Assembly (NCBI RefSeq): GCF_910596095.1
Contig: NC_056544.1
Coordinates: forward strand, 14,741,155-14,805,154
From: Thunnus maccoyii
Lineage: Eukaryota > Chordata > Actinopteri > Scombriformes > Scombridae
Length of the DNA stretch: 64,000 nt
Direction of reading: 5' to 3'
Shown here: positions 1-12,573 of the stretch, piece after piece
Layout of the letters: every line of letters begins with the position of its first letter
How positions within the stretch are numbered: position 1 is the first letter of the stretch
The notes under the pieces: model-generated
The model's input: only the letters and a program-made list of their open reading frames with translations
What the model was told of the DNA's origin: nothing
Database searches by the model: none
Position numbers and translations under genes: made by a program

Positions 1-3000
1 ATAAATTCTCCTGATTTGTCCAGATCTGGAGACAAGGCATGCAATTTACTGTTAGCAGGTACAGGCCTTCCTGCTTTAAGGAGCTGCAGTTAATCAGGGA
101 AACTCTCTTGCTGTATCCTGTTGATAATGTGGCTCGCAACTTTGCGATAGTCATCAGCAGTAGCAGTTAGATTACCTCCAGTTCCTGCCGCCCCATGAAA
201 ATTCTCTGCAGTAGTCTCAAGCAGTTCCCTCCAGCTGTTGCAGGGTTCGTTCTCCTGAGGTGGGAGTTCGAGACATTGCTGAAGTGGTGCTACGGAAAGT
301 TGACTTCTGGATTGGTGTTTGTCTTAACAGGCTAACGCTCTGGGCTCTGGAGAAGAAAGGGGGGCCTTGGATCCATCTGTTTGGCTCAGAAAGGTTCTTT
401 TCATTTTCCCTATTGTAATGTCATCAGCTGGATTCCATGCTGAATCAACATACTGCCATGAATGTGGATTGGTTAGCTCTTGAACTTCGGCCACTCGGGT
501 GTCCACAAAGACCTTGAAGTGGCATGACTCTGATTGCAGCCATGCCACCACTGTCTTCAGTGTGAGCGCTGTTTCCACAAGTTTAGCTAGCTGGGCTCTG
601 GTTACAGCGGCACAAATCTCCTAGCACGGCATGGACATCTGACGCCTAGAAGCGACTTGGGAGCAGGCCAGGAGAAAATAGAGATGGCCTTTACATTGGC
701 CATCCACAATACTGAAGTAAGCGTCTGACCCATAGGCCTACTCTGATATATCACAGAAAACATGCATCTGCCTAGTGACCCTTGAGAGGTCAGCCTCAGC
801 CGGAGTGTAGGGCCTGAACAGGATGATTTGAGGCAGGGTGTGTAACTCATTCTCCCACTCTTTCCACAACTGCTTTAAACCTTGTGGGAGAAGTGGATCA
901 TCCCAGTCTCACTGTTTCTCCCAGAAATGGTGAAACAGCATTTGGCACGGGTAGTGTATGGCGAGATGTATCCAAGAGGATCATATTGCAATGCTAGCAC
1001 TTTGTAAATGTTCCACATGGTTAGCACACCATACTTGAAGGGTAAGTGTTTGTAACCCAGAGTGTCATTGCGGATGTGCCAGCTGAGTCCAAGAGTGCTT
1101 GCAGGGGTGTCTGATTTGTCCTGACCTAGCCAGAGCTCACTGCTGTTGGATTGGGCCTCCTTTTGAAGATGACTGATGACACTTAACTCGTTACTTGCCC
1201 ATTGTCGAAGGTCAAATCCACCTGATGATAGAAGTGCCCTTAACTTATTGACTAGGGTTTTGGCTCTTTCTGGAGTGGGCAAACTTTGTAGATAATTATC
1301 TACATAGAAACACTGATCAACAGAAAACCGCACATCTTCTCTGGTCTTTGGTCTATTACATGGCACTGGAGTGCATATGTAGCACAGCATGGGCCACAAG
1401 TGGTGCCAAATGGAAGCACCTGCCACTCATAGACATCTGGAGGCTGGTTTCGAATCAGGTCACGCCACACAAACCTCATCAGGGATTTGTCCTCTTGTAG
1501 TAGGCAGACCTAGTGAAACATGCCTTTGATGTCTCCACTGATAGCAATGGCATGTTCACAGAACCAGAGCAGCACCCCCAAAACTGAATTACCAGGAAGT
1601 GAAAAGTCGTTCAGGTTCAGGCCTTGTTACACATGAGAACAATTAAACACAATCCAGTTCTTATGGCTCACCATGTGATGGAGGATGAACCATGATTCCC
1701 CTTGCCCGAAGGGGGATTTTGGGATTTAATTTTGCTACAGCACCAGACTGGATCAGCTTCTCAATCTCCTGCAGCTCGTTCTGGGTCCTTACTTTGTTTC
1801 TCAGTACTTAAGAGGTTGAGCATGACTGCCTCTTGAAAGTCTTGGAAGACTGGCATGTTTGTCTTCCATAGGAGAGGGGTTGGATAACGGAGGATTCCAT
1901 TGACCTCGACTTTGGATTGTCTTCTCTAGAAGGCAGTGTTTCCCTTATATTGATTTTGCAGTGGTGCAGCGCCACTGCAGAATTATGAGTGCCACTGCTA
2001 AAGTTTCACATGATCATTAATATCAGTGGGCTACTAATGATTTTCACTTGCACACTGTGCGAGCACGATAACACTGCACGTTATTGTGGAAATGTTTTGA
2101 GTCATCAACTAGTGTATCAAATTCCTGAATCATCCCTCACTTCATTCTTCAAACGACAGCGACGATGTGAAAGGTACTGTTATAAGAGTAGCATAGCTGC
2201 TTTAAGGAATAGGCCAGTGCGTAATGTGCGTATGATGCGAGTGTGTGGTTGAGTGAGTGGCAGAAAAGTGGTGGCGAATGCGAGCAGAGCAGAGGAAAAG
2301 GTTAGCAGCAAGTTGTCAATCTGGCGGTAAATGTACAGTATAGGCTACAGTGTGTCACTTAATAAATGCAGCAGCTTCTCAAGACCAGGAAAAGTTTCAT
2401 CTGTTGCTTCCCCAACTGCTGGAAAAGTGAAGGGGGTTAGCTCCGAAGTTAGCGACTATGGGTTAGCCTAACCTGACCAGGTTCATTTAAGGTGGACTGA
2501 CCTTTTAAGGTGGACCAGCTATTCTCATTTTAGTGTCAATCTTAGCCGCTCCTAAACAGAGAAATGTCTGGCTGCTAAGTCTCTCCCAAGTTTTGGTCAG
2601 CAACCATACCCCGCCCCCGCCACCGAAACACTGGAAGGTCAATTGCCTCTTTGTCCTGTTTTGAGCAGGTTACAGTATTTTCATTCCTGTACAGGAGGAT
2701 GTCAACTTTCCAGAGCTTCCATTTCAACATTTCTATGTAGCAGTGGTCTGGAGAGCACATACTGTGAAAAGGCACTGTTGTTGTCGAAGACATTGTTCCA
2801 TTAACTTCATGGGACCCTCAAGAGTCCATCCCCATGTAACAGAGTCAATTATACAGCAGTAATATGTAGTATTATAATTACACAAATCTGTAAAACTGTT
2901 GTCTAGTAGAGCATAGGTGTCTAGGCTCTGTTTTTTATTTTATTTATTTTTTTGGCACTTCCGCTTTATTTGATAGTGATGGTAGAGAGAGACAGGAAAG

Positions 3001-4480
3001 GTAGGGGAGAGAGAGAGGATGACGGATATCTGGTGAATCCATAACACTGGTAATCTTGTCCAGAGCAACCTGGTGTGGGTATCCAAACTTCTCGTTAAGG
3101 GCCACCATGGTGTCAGAGTAAGGAATAGCAGAATTGGGGTAGGAATCAGCAACAAGTCTGGCCTCTTCCACCTTGAGATGGTCTACCAAGATCTGGTATT
3201 TGAGCAGTTCAGTGCCATCTGGGGGTGATAGTTTAGTCAGGGCCATCTTTAACCAAAATTTGCTGGGATCCCATCGACTGAAGTAGGGCATGCATGGCCT
3301 TGGCTCTCTTGGCTAAATCTTGACTAAATCACGTCGTGCCTCTGTGCAATGGCTCTGCAATAGCTAAAGAACTATAGAGGGGTTGAAGTGTTGGTGATAG
3401 TGCTGACCACTTCACCTGTGAGCAGTTGCATGGGTGGTCTCTTGTGGGGGAGAGGACATGGAGGGCAAGTGGAGGTGGTGCAGCATTAAAGGGGGAAGCT
3501 GACTTAAACCTTCCAGTATTCAGATGCTCCACCTCCCCATGATGAGTCTGTACTGTTGGATCCTCCCTATGTGGAGGAGACGCCTTAGCTGCTGGTGACA
3601 AGATGCTGTGATGGACAGTGGCTGTTGCCTGGTCTTTTATAACTTGAAGGTCAGTCATCTGCTTGTCCAGCATACTTAACAGCTGGTTCTGTAGCTGGGA
3701 GAGTCTCTGTCACTCCTGCAGTTTCTGGCCACAGAGGTGGGTCAGGCCAGTCATTATCACTGTCTTCCTCCAGCTCCTCCCTGGAGGTGGAGGTGATAGA
3801 CACTGTGGAAGACCTGCCCTTGAGTGTGGTTGAAGAGTTGGCCAATCCCAGCTATCTCATGGTCAGGTGGGTTTGTGGGAATGGGTTGACAGGGTGACTT
3901 AATGTGGTGGACTGATCCCATCAGCCTTTTCATCTCCTCTTTAAATTCCCTGAGTTCAGTCGGTTCTGCATGAAATGCTTGCTGAGACTGCTGGAGCTCA
4001 ATTTTCTCCCTACGGATGTTGTCTAGCTCTGAAAGGTACTGCTGTGGGAGTAGGCTAGGAGTAGGGAGTAGGAGCAGGCTCTCTGTAGTGAATGACAGGC
4101 ATGGTGTGATCTCCATGGGGCTCTATATGCCATTGATGGGTTTGTAGTTCAGGGCCATGCTGGGTACGGCTGTTGATGGTCTCCTCGTGAGAGCGAACCC
4201 AGTCATCTAAGTTAAAATCCCATGGAGCATTGCAACTGCCCAGCAAATCAAGTGGAGAGGTGAGGGGTGTCATCTTGTCATCATGTCCAAGTATTTGCTG
4301 TGGAACAGCTCACATAGCTTGTATCATAGTCCTCTAATTGACCAAGTGGGCGGATCTGCAGCCTTGGCGTAACTGTATGTTGTTTTTTGGACTTGTGTGG
4401 TGAATCAAGGGTAAGGACCAACATGTAAACGAGGGATCTCAAAGTTCTGTTTTAAGCTGGTGAATGTTTGGCGCTTGACA
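1..4480 (-). mobile_element. BEL/Pao LTR retroelement fossil, partial
   Basis: This is an old BEL/Pao-family element on the minus strand. Reading in its own direction, a gag-like region lies at about 4280-2944; residues around 3060-3290 resemble the Gag-associated region typical of Pao elements. A pol linker follows at about 2793-2575, reverse transcriptase at about 1900-650, and an RNase H region at about 640-300. The integrase and the distal LTR would lie beyond the left edge. I could not identify an LTR with confidence at the right end, so the boundary near 4480 is approximate. The coding regions carry more than five breaks, and a foreign stretch interrupts pol (see the entry at 1930-2500). 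It is clearly inactive and probably tens of sequence-percent diverged. Confidence 0.82.
1930..2500. mobile_element. unclassified stretch interrupting the BEL/Pao element
   Basis: Pol-like sequence of the BEL/Pao fossil is recognisable on both sides of this segment, but not within it. The start of reverse transcriptase is missing here. The segment has a different character and a plus-strand open stretch at about 1989-2252 that I cannot assign. It could be a later insertion, with the boundaries only rough, or a highly diverged part of the host element. I did not find convincing terminal repeats or a target-site duplication. Confidence 0.3.
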
Positions 4481-4751
4481 CTGAGTGTCGCTCAGAACAC
4501 AACACTGGAGGCCCTTATTTTTTTTGCTTTGATCTTCTTTATTGAGATGTGGATGTATGTGGGTGTGTGTAGTTCTGCATGTGTTTGGTCTAATGCAGCC
4601 ACACTCCACCATTTAAGCCTATTGCTCTGTTGCCAGTGAGGGATATTAATTAGTCTTCCAGCAGGTGGCACATTGGCGCAAATTACCATAGATCAATGAA
4701 TTCTGAACTGATCACTCCCATAACCTTTCTAACAGTAGCAAAACCTCAATG

Positions 4752-4942
4752 GAAAAACAAACAAACAAACAAAAAAACACAAAAAACTCCATGTAATACA
4801 TGTAAAACTCCTGCATTAAATATTGGCCATAGAAAAATAAAAAAATAAAAAAATAAAAACAAACAAAAAACCCCCAAAACAAACAAACAAAAACACAAAA
4901 CAAAACAACCAACCAACCAAACAAACAAACAAAAAACAACAA
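4752..4942. repeat. A-rich (CAAA)n/(AAATAA)n low-complexity tract
   Basis: About 190 bp built from CAAA, AAAC, AAATAA and CCAA units on the plus strand. The T-rich complement creates spurious Phe/Leu/Val-rich open frames on the minus strand, which I do not treat as genes. Confidence 0.85.
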
Positions 4943-4979
4943 AATATTGTATTTTGTAAAATCTCAAATATACCTATAC

Positions 4980-5330
4980 CTATAACATTATGTCATTATG
5001 GAGAATGGCCCTTTTAAGAGTGGTTTATTGTTTTTGTGTTTTACAACTACTTATGCATTCATGTGTAAACAGCTAATTTAACAACTAAATATAGTATTTG
5101 CTAGTTTAATTTATAATTTACAAATAGATAATATGTTGTAAAATCTTACTTTGCAAAGTTGTCAAATAAATGTAACTGAGTCAAAAGAAAATATTTTTCC
5201 TCTGAAATATTGTGAAGTAAAAATATAAAATAGCATCAGTTTAATGAATGAATAAATACTCAAAGTACAAGTGCTTCAAAATTGTTCTTAAGTACAATAC
5301 TTCAATAAATGAATTACTTTCTATCATTAT
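4980..5330. repeat. teleost interspersed repeat, copy 1
   Basis: This AT-rich segment contains the phrases CTCTGAAATRT..GTGAAGTA, TACTCAAAGTACAAGTGCTTC and CTTAAGTACAATACTTC. Related phrases recur at 45230-45790 in the KIAA1614 gene (CCCTCTGAAATGCAGTGGAG, ATGTACAGTACTTGTGTAAA). From memory this is a widespread non-coding repeat in percomorph genomes. Family name and exact ends are uncertain. Confidence 0.5.
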
Positions 5331-5818
5331 CTATTTGTGACTTCCTGGATATCTGACAACATGCAGATGCAGGTCTGTAGGTTTTTAAGACACCACTAGT
5401 GGGAAGTGAAGTGCTTCTTATGGAAAACAAAAAGACGGTTCTGCACAGGACAGAGAGAGGAGCTGTTTACTATATAATACCAATATACCAAAATAATATC
5501 AATATTGCATACGGTAATAATAAACCTATACCTTCTGCTGCATTCAAGTACACCCAACTTTTTCCCAAAATCGAGTTTGTTAAATTTTTTAACCTGAATC
5601 AATTTTACTGGCTAAATATGTTTCAGTATACAAAGATTTTGACTCTTTGGTTTCCAGTCACTCTAGAACAAATGTAGATAAACTGTACATACCTGATTAG
5701 CACACGCACTCGAGAGAATGCTGGAATAAATATTGTATGGGTAATGTAGGCTAATAGGTTACTTTATTTACATACAGTAGTTGCTTTATGTATAGTTTAC
5801 ATATAGGCTAGCCTACAT

Positions 5819-6095
5819 TAGGGCTGCAAAATAATGATTAATTTCATTATCAATTAATCTGTTGATTATTTTCTCAATTAATAGATTAGTTATTCAGTCT
5901 ATAAAATGAAAATGGTGAAAAGGGTAGATTACTGTTTCCCACAGCCCAAGGTGATATCCTCAAATGTCTTGTTTTGTCATGAACAACAGTACATAACCCA
6001 AAGATATTCTGTTAACTATCATAGTAGATGTCTAAAGAAACCAGAAAATCACACATTTCACTCTTAAGAGGCGGGAACCACAGAATTTTAGTAGC
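5819..6095 (+). mobile_element. hAT-type MITE fragment, left of parl exon 1
   Basis: It begins TAGGGCTGCAAAATAATGAT, a typical terminal sequence of non-autonomous hAT elements in fish (CAGGGCTGCAA-like). The familiar interior follows, with AGATATTCTGTTAACTATCA and AAACCAGAAAATCACACATT. The second terminus is not visible, so this looks like a 5' portion of a longer element. A related fragment in inverse orientation lies at 6955-7206. Confidence 0.6.
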
Positions 6096-6398
6096 TCTAA
6101 TAGGCCTATAACCTACATATTACTTGCTAAAACATGACAACAATTTTCTGCCCTTTAACTTTACAGGGACTTTTTGATGAGCTGTATGGACTTTCATATT
6201 TTAAGTACTATCAATTATTTGCATATAGACTAAACACATTCCCACACACACCTCCAAGCAACATACCTAGCCTACTATGTCACACCACAAGTTTTTCAGT
6301 GGATTGTCAGAAGTCGGAGCTTGAAGAGGAGTGCTTGAACGCAACATTAGCTCTTGTCTAGCAGTGGGCAGGGCTTCAGACAGGAGGTCATCAAAAAC

Positions 6399-9300
6399 AT
6401 GGCGTGGAGAGGATGTGTAACGATAATGAAATGGACCAAAACAGAGTTCACCACATCTAAAAACATAACTTCACGAAGCACCAGGTGAGTAAATGAGACG
6501 CTGTTCAGGTCGCAGCATTTGTCCAAACAAGAATAACACTGACAGGATGTGTGTGTCTTTGCTTGTCGGCCCAGTGTGTGATTACCTAACTGTTCCAACT
6601 GTCATTGTAAAGACATCCATAGGGCTGAAATGGCTTAAATTTAGCTAATTTACAGTTAAAACGCGTTATGCAGTTGTACTGCTGTCGTACTTTTTATGTT
6701 TTTATTTTTTTAAAACGAATTTAGCTTGTCAATTTAGCTTGTTGCCGTCTGAATTGTACATAGCTTAAATAGCTTTAGTTAAATCAATACATAGAAAGTA
6801 TGTTCTGTGATGAGGCTAATATCTTGAACCTACAGACTAGCAGAGTACATCATTATAAATCATACACAGGTGGTGCTTGAATTACATCATTAGGAAAAAC
6901 TAATGGGGTTGGTCATAACATAAATGTTAACAATGTACAGTATAACGTAGTATAACAATCGTTTTAATAATCAATTAAAAATTTGAATGTTTTTTCTCCC
7001 CGTAAAAATATACTTTACATTGGCTCCAGCTTCTCTGTTGTGAGGATTTGCTGTTTTTCCTTGTTTTATGTGCAATTTGAAGATGTCACTTTGGGCTTTA
7101 GGAAATTGTGACAGCCATTTTTCACTATTTTTTAATTGTATACCAAATGATTAAACAGAAATAGTTGTCAGATCAGTTGATAATGAAAATATTTTGTGCA
7201 GCCCTTCAAACATCAACAAACACATTAACTTAAAGATGAATCAACATCTCAAGAAAATATAAAGATTAAGCGTCACGGTATCTACTGCAGAGTTGTATTG
7301 GTTCACCTGATAATATTGTATGGGTGTTCTGCACAGGTGTATATTTACCAGATCTGTCCATCTATCAATGAAATTCTAATACTGCCTCTTGTGCCTGCAT
7401 GTGTTTCAACAGACTCAACCCCTACAACCAACAAAGATGTGGCTTCCGTCGCGACGCCAAAAGGCCAGACACAAAAAAGGGCAATGTCACCAAAGAAACA
7501 AGGGCCTCACCCTCTGAAGCTGGCACACCAGGGCCTCCTCCTCCTCCCAAAGTCCCCAGGCCAACACTTTTCAAACCTCTGATGTTCACAGTGGGGGTAG
7601 GTCTTCTCTTATTTTTTTTTTTTTCCTTTTTTTTTTTTATGATTCTCGATTCAATGTTCATTCTCATGTTTCAGCTCAGGTGAGAAATGAAATGCATGCC
7701 ACAATAAGGTTTAGGATGGTATGCTGGGGTTGGTTGTTGTCTGACTCCATGTCAGTTTACAGGCTGCTCCTTTGGTGCGGCAGCCATCCTGCAGTATGAG
7801 ACGCTGAAGTCAAGAGTTCAGAGTGCAAAAGATGAAGCTGAGTCCGAAAAATTCTTAGAGGTGAGGTTTTAATGATACAAACTGTCATCTTTCTCCTGGT
7901 TGTGTTTGAGCCTATATCAGGGTACTTATGTATACATATATTACCAGGGATCTCAGGACATGGCTTACTGGCATGACTGGTGGAACCAACTGACAGACTT
8001 CCAGCGACAGCTCATCCTCCTCATGTCCATGGTGGATGACTTCTGGAGCAGCCTCACCGAGGGACAAAGGACCGTCACTGGTAGCTGTGTTTCTTCAAAT
8101 TTAATGGATAGCATCAACATCTTTACTTGTGCTTAATATAAACAGAGGTTTCTTTATTGACAGCAACTTTCCTTGTTATATTTTCCAGGTATCATTGCAG
8201 TAAATGCTGTAGTCCTGTGTTGCTGGCGGATCCCCTCAATGCAAAGAAGCATGATTAAGTACTTCACGTCCAACCCAGCCTCCAGTGAGTTTTGGGGGGG
8301 GTAAAAATGCTTACACAAGGACAATAGGGGAATTAAGTGTCTCAACAAAATGCTCTTGAACAGGAGCAAAATTGCAGCTTGATCCACAGACCGTGATCAA
8401 GTGCTCTCTCCTGTGTGTTCCGAGCAAACGTTTAGGTTTCTGTCCATTTTTCTCTCCCCCCACTAGAAACACGGTGCATTCCCATGGTACTGTCCTCCTT
8501 CAGCCACTACTCCATTATCCACATGATGGCGAACATGTATGTCCTGTGGACATTCTCCTCAGGAATTGTCTCTCTCTTAGGGAGGGAGCAATTTCTTGCA
8601 GTCTACCTATCTGCCGGTGAGTATATAGGCTTGGGATTTGGGGTTTTACAACATAATCAAATCTAAATCCAGTATTATATCAGCACATAAAAAACATAAT
8701 TTTTAAGACCTAAAATTCAAAGATTGGCATTTAAAAGGGTAACTGAGAAAACAGGAAATTGGAATTAAGAAAGGGATGCAAAACATTTTGGACAGAAGTA
8801 AGAGTGATACCTGATCCTCACTGTGTGCGTTTTCAGGTGTGATTTCCACTATGGTTAGCTACATGTGTAAAACAGCCACTGGGCGGCTTTATCCCACATT
8901 AGGAGCGGTAAGATATTAACTAAAATCTTTTTACATCTTAATACAAATCAACTACCAATAATCCTAATCTTTTAATCTGTCTTTTTTGTATTATTCATAG
9001 TCAGGTGCGGTTATGGCAGTCTTAGCTGCAGTCTGTGCAAAGGTGCCAGAGGCCAAACTAGGCATTATCTTCCTTCCCATGGTCACCTTCACAGCAGGAA
9101 ATGTAAGTGACGCACAGTGTGTCCAAGTTGTACACAATGTTTGTGTTTGTGTGCACTCACGCCCTTGGGTGTGCACCATGCATGGTTTTAAAAAAGGGTT
9201 TTCTTGTAATGTAGATACACGCCTCTGAAGTGTAATCTGAAAAGTGCAATAGGGAGTTGACACTCACTTGTTGTCTGTTTTTGCTGCAGGCAAGAGATGT

Positions 9301-10953
9301 AAATCTGTGTGCATGAACGAAACGGATACAGTCCAGTGTATGAATGAGTGAATGTGTAAGTATGCATGTATGAATGCATGGTAGAGCGATAGCTATAGTT
9401 GATGCATTTTGTTTTGTGTAACGTCAGGTTCCTGTCATTGTTCTCCTTTTAGGCTCTGAAAGCTCTCGTTGCTATAGATACGGCAGGGCTTATATTGGGA
9501 TGGCGGCTGTTTGACCATGCAGCTCACCTTGGTGGAGCCCTCTTTGGAGTGTAAGTGACCAATATTCATTCATTTTACACCGAAAAGAATAATCAAATGT
9601 TTATTTTTTTAAAAGTATTTTTAAACAAGGATGATTCCAAAACTCCTCAATATAATTAATAAATGATGGGCCATGGCCAATAATGTAAAATCAAGTGTTT
9701 TCTGGAGTGTGCCTAAGTCTTTTATCCTTTGCATTTAAAGGACAAGGCTGGTGTTTTTATTTACTTTTTTAGTTCCAACAAGTTCCCTGAAAAGACCAAA
9801 ACCAAAAGGCTTCAGCTCATCTCTCAATAAATCTTTAAAAACAGGTCACAAAAAAGGTTAAATAATTTCCTATAACAGCTTGGCCACTGGGTTTGTAGCA
9901 GACTTAAACAGGAGTAAACAGTGCATTTGTTAGAGACTAATTTCAGTTGCAGATTAATTAACATTTGGTGCACAAGTGATTATGTACGGATGATACAGCA
10001 GGATGGTGTATGTGGGATTGACTCAAAATAAACTACAGTGCCTGTGGTTATTGTAATGAAGGATGTGACACAGTGCAATAGTGTGTATATAATAGTGTGT
10101 AATAGGCCCTAATTGTATTTAAAAAAAAAAAAAAAAAAAGCAGTGACACAATAAATACTTTTATTAAAGCCTGATTTAAAAAAAAAAAAAAAACACAAAC
10201 ATTTGCAACAGGCCCAAGGAAGTAGGCTCTAAACGTCTGTTCATATCTAGAATAATTTCTATAAGGAAAACTACACACTGTATTAATATTATCATTATTA
10301 TTTTTATTTAATCAGGTAATCTTGTTGAGATCAAGATCTCTATTGCAAGAGTACAGCTGAAGAGATAAGACACAAGTAAACTCAGCCAGTCACACATAAG
10401 CACGTACAAAACACATCAGAAATAATCATAGACACCTGTGAAAATGTCCAAAATTAAATGTTTAAATTCATACAATGAGATGAGACTTTTAACTTTTTAA
10501 GTTCTTAGCAATTCATTTCATACACATAGTCCAAAGTACTAGAAGTTAGTCCTCCCAAGTTCAGTATTTACCCGGACGGTATCATGAGTTTGGCAGTTAA
10601 TACACAATCTGTGTTTTATTATTGGATGTTTTTACACTTAGTGTTGTAGTTGGAGCACAGGTTTTATACTACTTAGAAATGTCCAAATCTTTTAATGAGT
10701 TATGTGGATGTTATTGGGCTTGAAAATAGTTAGAAGAAGTATCCTATTCTGCTGTCACTACATCTTAACATCTCTGTGTATATTATCCTACAGATGGTAT
10801 GTGGCATACGGTCACAAACTGATCTGGAGGAAGAGGGAGCCTCTGGTGAAGCTGTGGCATGACATACGTTCTCCAGGTGCTGGTAGATCCAGGCCTGGAG
10901 GCGGGCCTGGGATCAGTGGAGCTGATGGTGGTGGTGGACCAAGACCACAATAA
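6399..10953 (+). CDS. parl: presenilin-associated rhomboid-like protease, mitochondrial (PARL)
   Basis: An intramembrane serine protease of the mitochondrial inner membrane; the family cleaves PINK1, PGAM5 and others. Ten coding exons: 6399-6484, 7413-7596, 7756-7860, 7948-8080, 8189-8284, 8467-8616, 8837-8907, 9001-9102, 9453-9550, 10794-10953. They total 394 codons plus stop (human 379). All junctions are GT-AG with matching phases. The rhomboid core is recognisable: [10 protein letters not shown] around residues 220-229 (the conserved H and N of rhomboids), the nucleophile Ser276 in GASGAV (exons 7/8), and the catalytic His334 in [13 protein letters not shown] (exon 9). The N-terminal exons give a basic presequence and a Pro-rich linker. 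The C-terminal tail is Gly/Arg/Pro-rich and longer than in mammals. The start is the ATG of MAWRGC at 6399; its exon donor is GTGAGT. The exon 2/3 junction at 7756 was chosen because it restores FTGCSFG. Confidence 0.95.
6955..7206 (-). mobile_element. hAT-type MITE fragment, inverted, in parl intron 1
   Basis: Read on the minus strand it starts AAGGGCTGCACAAAATATTT at position 7206. It then shows GACATCTTCAAATTGC-like and AGCCCAAAGTGACATC interior sequence, the same family as 5819-6095 but opposite in orientation. No matching target duplication was found between the outer ends of the two copies. Confidence 0.55.
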
Positions 10954-11067
10954 GACTCTTCAAGGTCCCCGGGGTCCTTTCTTTGAAAGAACTGATCTCC
11001 AGAGTTACCTCAGAATATGCAAGGACACTTTTATCCACTGAGATAGAGTTGGATGTTATTGTTTATC

Positions 11068-11073
11068 AATAAA
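11068..11073 (+). terminator. poly(A) signal of parl
   Basis: AATAAA 115 bp after the parl stop codon, the first such hexamer on the plus strand there. The 3' UTR would therefore be very short. Confidence 0.7.
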
Positions 11074-11581
11074 TATAGTTTTTCATCCAAGGTCAGGAAT
11101 GAGTGTAAGCTGATTTTATGGTATGAAGAAGAATTTTGAAAAATAGGTCTGACTTCACACCTGGTGCTACAATCCAGATGTTGATCCGTATACTGATAAC
11201 ATCTGCAACCCTTTTGTGTTTCTTTTATTGTAAAGAGGAATTATTCTTTATTAAAACAAGAACTTATCCAATTATTTTGTAACAAACGGGCATCTCTACC
11301 TCTAGCCAGACTGGTGAGTAGAATCTACTCTGCTTCAAACTTTATCCAAGTGGTGTTTTGGGATGTCCATCTGTATGGAAGCATTTACTTAGCTGATACT
11401 TCTGTCTTTTCCATTTGTGTCACCATTATCATCTGACTTCTCTTATCCAGTAGTTGTTTGTAAAATGAGATGCATTAACATCAGGGAAAGTAAGGAACGT
11501 TTTTTTTAACACTACTACAAAGGCATCATCAATTTTAACTCTTATATAACCATGAATTCTGTTCAGAGAAAAAATGTTGGC

Positions 11582-12573
11582 TTTATTTAAATGCATCACA
11601 TGATACAGCCCTTCAACATGTGTACAGACTTAAAAAAATAAAAAAAGATTGTCCATGCATGCATAGTACAGTTTGTTTAAATGTACATAATACTTGCAAT
11701 GATACCATTTTATTACTAGACTTCAGTCTTTTGGCCAAAACTTACTCAAAATAGCTATATCTTCAAACATTTAGTCAAAATTTCTAGGGACACAGGCTAA
11801 ACAGAAAAGAGACACATTTTAAAGACTATATAATTAACTGCAGTAAAACTAAGTCTTATCATAGATACAAAAAAGGCAATTGTCAAAGATCTGAGACTTA
11901 GCACCTGCTGGTTTTAAAATAACTGCACTGAGAGGTATACACACTGAAAAAGAAACAGCTTTGGTAACAATACAGATTACCTCCAAATATGAACTTTTCA
12001 TCCGACTGGGCCTTGTGTAGAATATCTTTTACAATCCTTGCTGTTGTCCAAAGGAAGAAAGTCCATCATAGTACTCCTGAAGCCACAATGAAACTGCTGT
12101 AGTATCATTAAAATACAAAAAAGCAAAACACTTACCAGTTATGAAAAATACTAAATAGATAAGCTCTTATACAAAATATTAAATGCTCAACCATGACTGT
12201 TGTATCTCATCTTCTGTCATTTCACTACTGTTTTTTTTTTTTTTTTACATGTATGTAGTCAACGTGAAAAGATTTTGTTACTGAGCTCACTTCACATGTA
12301 GGGTACTGACAGTGTCTAACAATTAAATGTGCATTTACATGTCTTTTAAAGTTGGAAAACATTTGTTTGCATTTATTTTTGGAACATATCCAGTAGGTAA
12401 TGATGGTTTCTGGCCACAGATCACACAGAGATGAGAATATCGACTGTAAAGCCCTACAGCAGGTCAGCTCAGCCCAGACAGGTGATGTGTTATATTAAAT
12501 CAAACAGACTTACCAGACTGAAGTAGCAGTCTGTCCTCATTCAATTCAAGACAGTCAGCGACGTGACAGTTCC
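11582..12573 (-). other. probable extl2 3' UTR
   Basis: About 1 kb of AT-rich sequence lies between the extl2 stop codon and a minus-strand AATAAA (11582-11587). I see no coding exon here. The gap 11100-11580 holds no recognisable feature and separates the convergent 3' ends of parl and extl2. Confidence 0.55.

Noticed and set aside
4712-4967. Minus-strand Phe/Leu/Val/Cys-rich frames resembling a membrane protein
   Set aside because: Translation of the (CAAA)n tract complement; not a gene.
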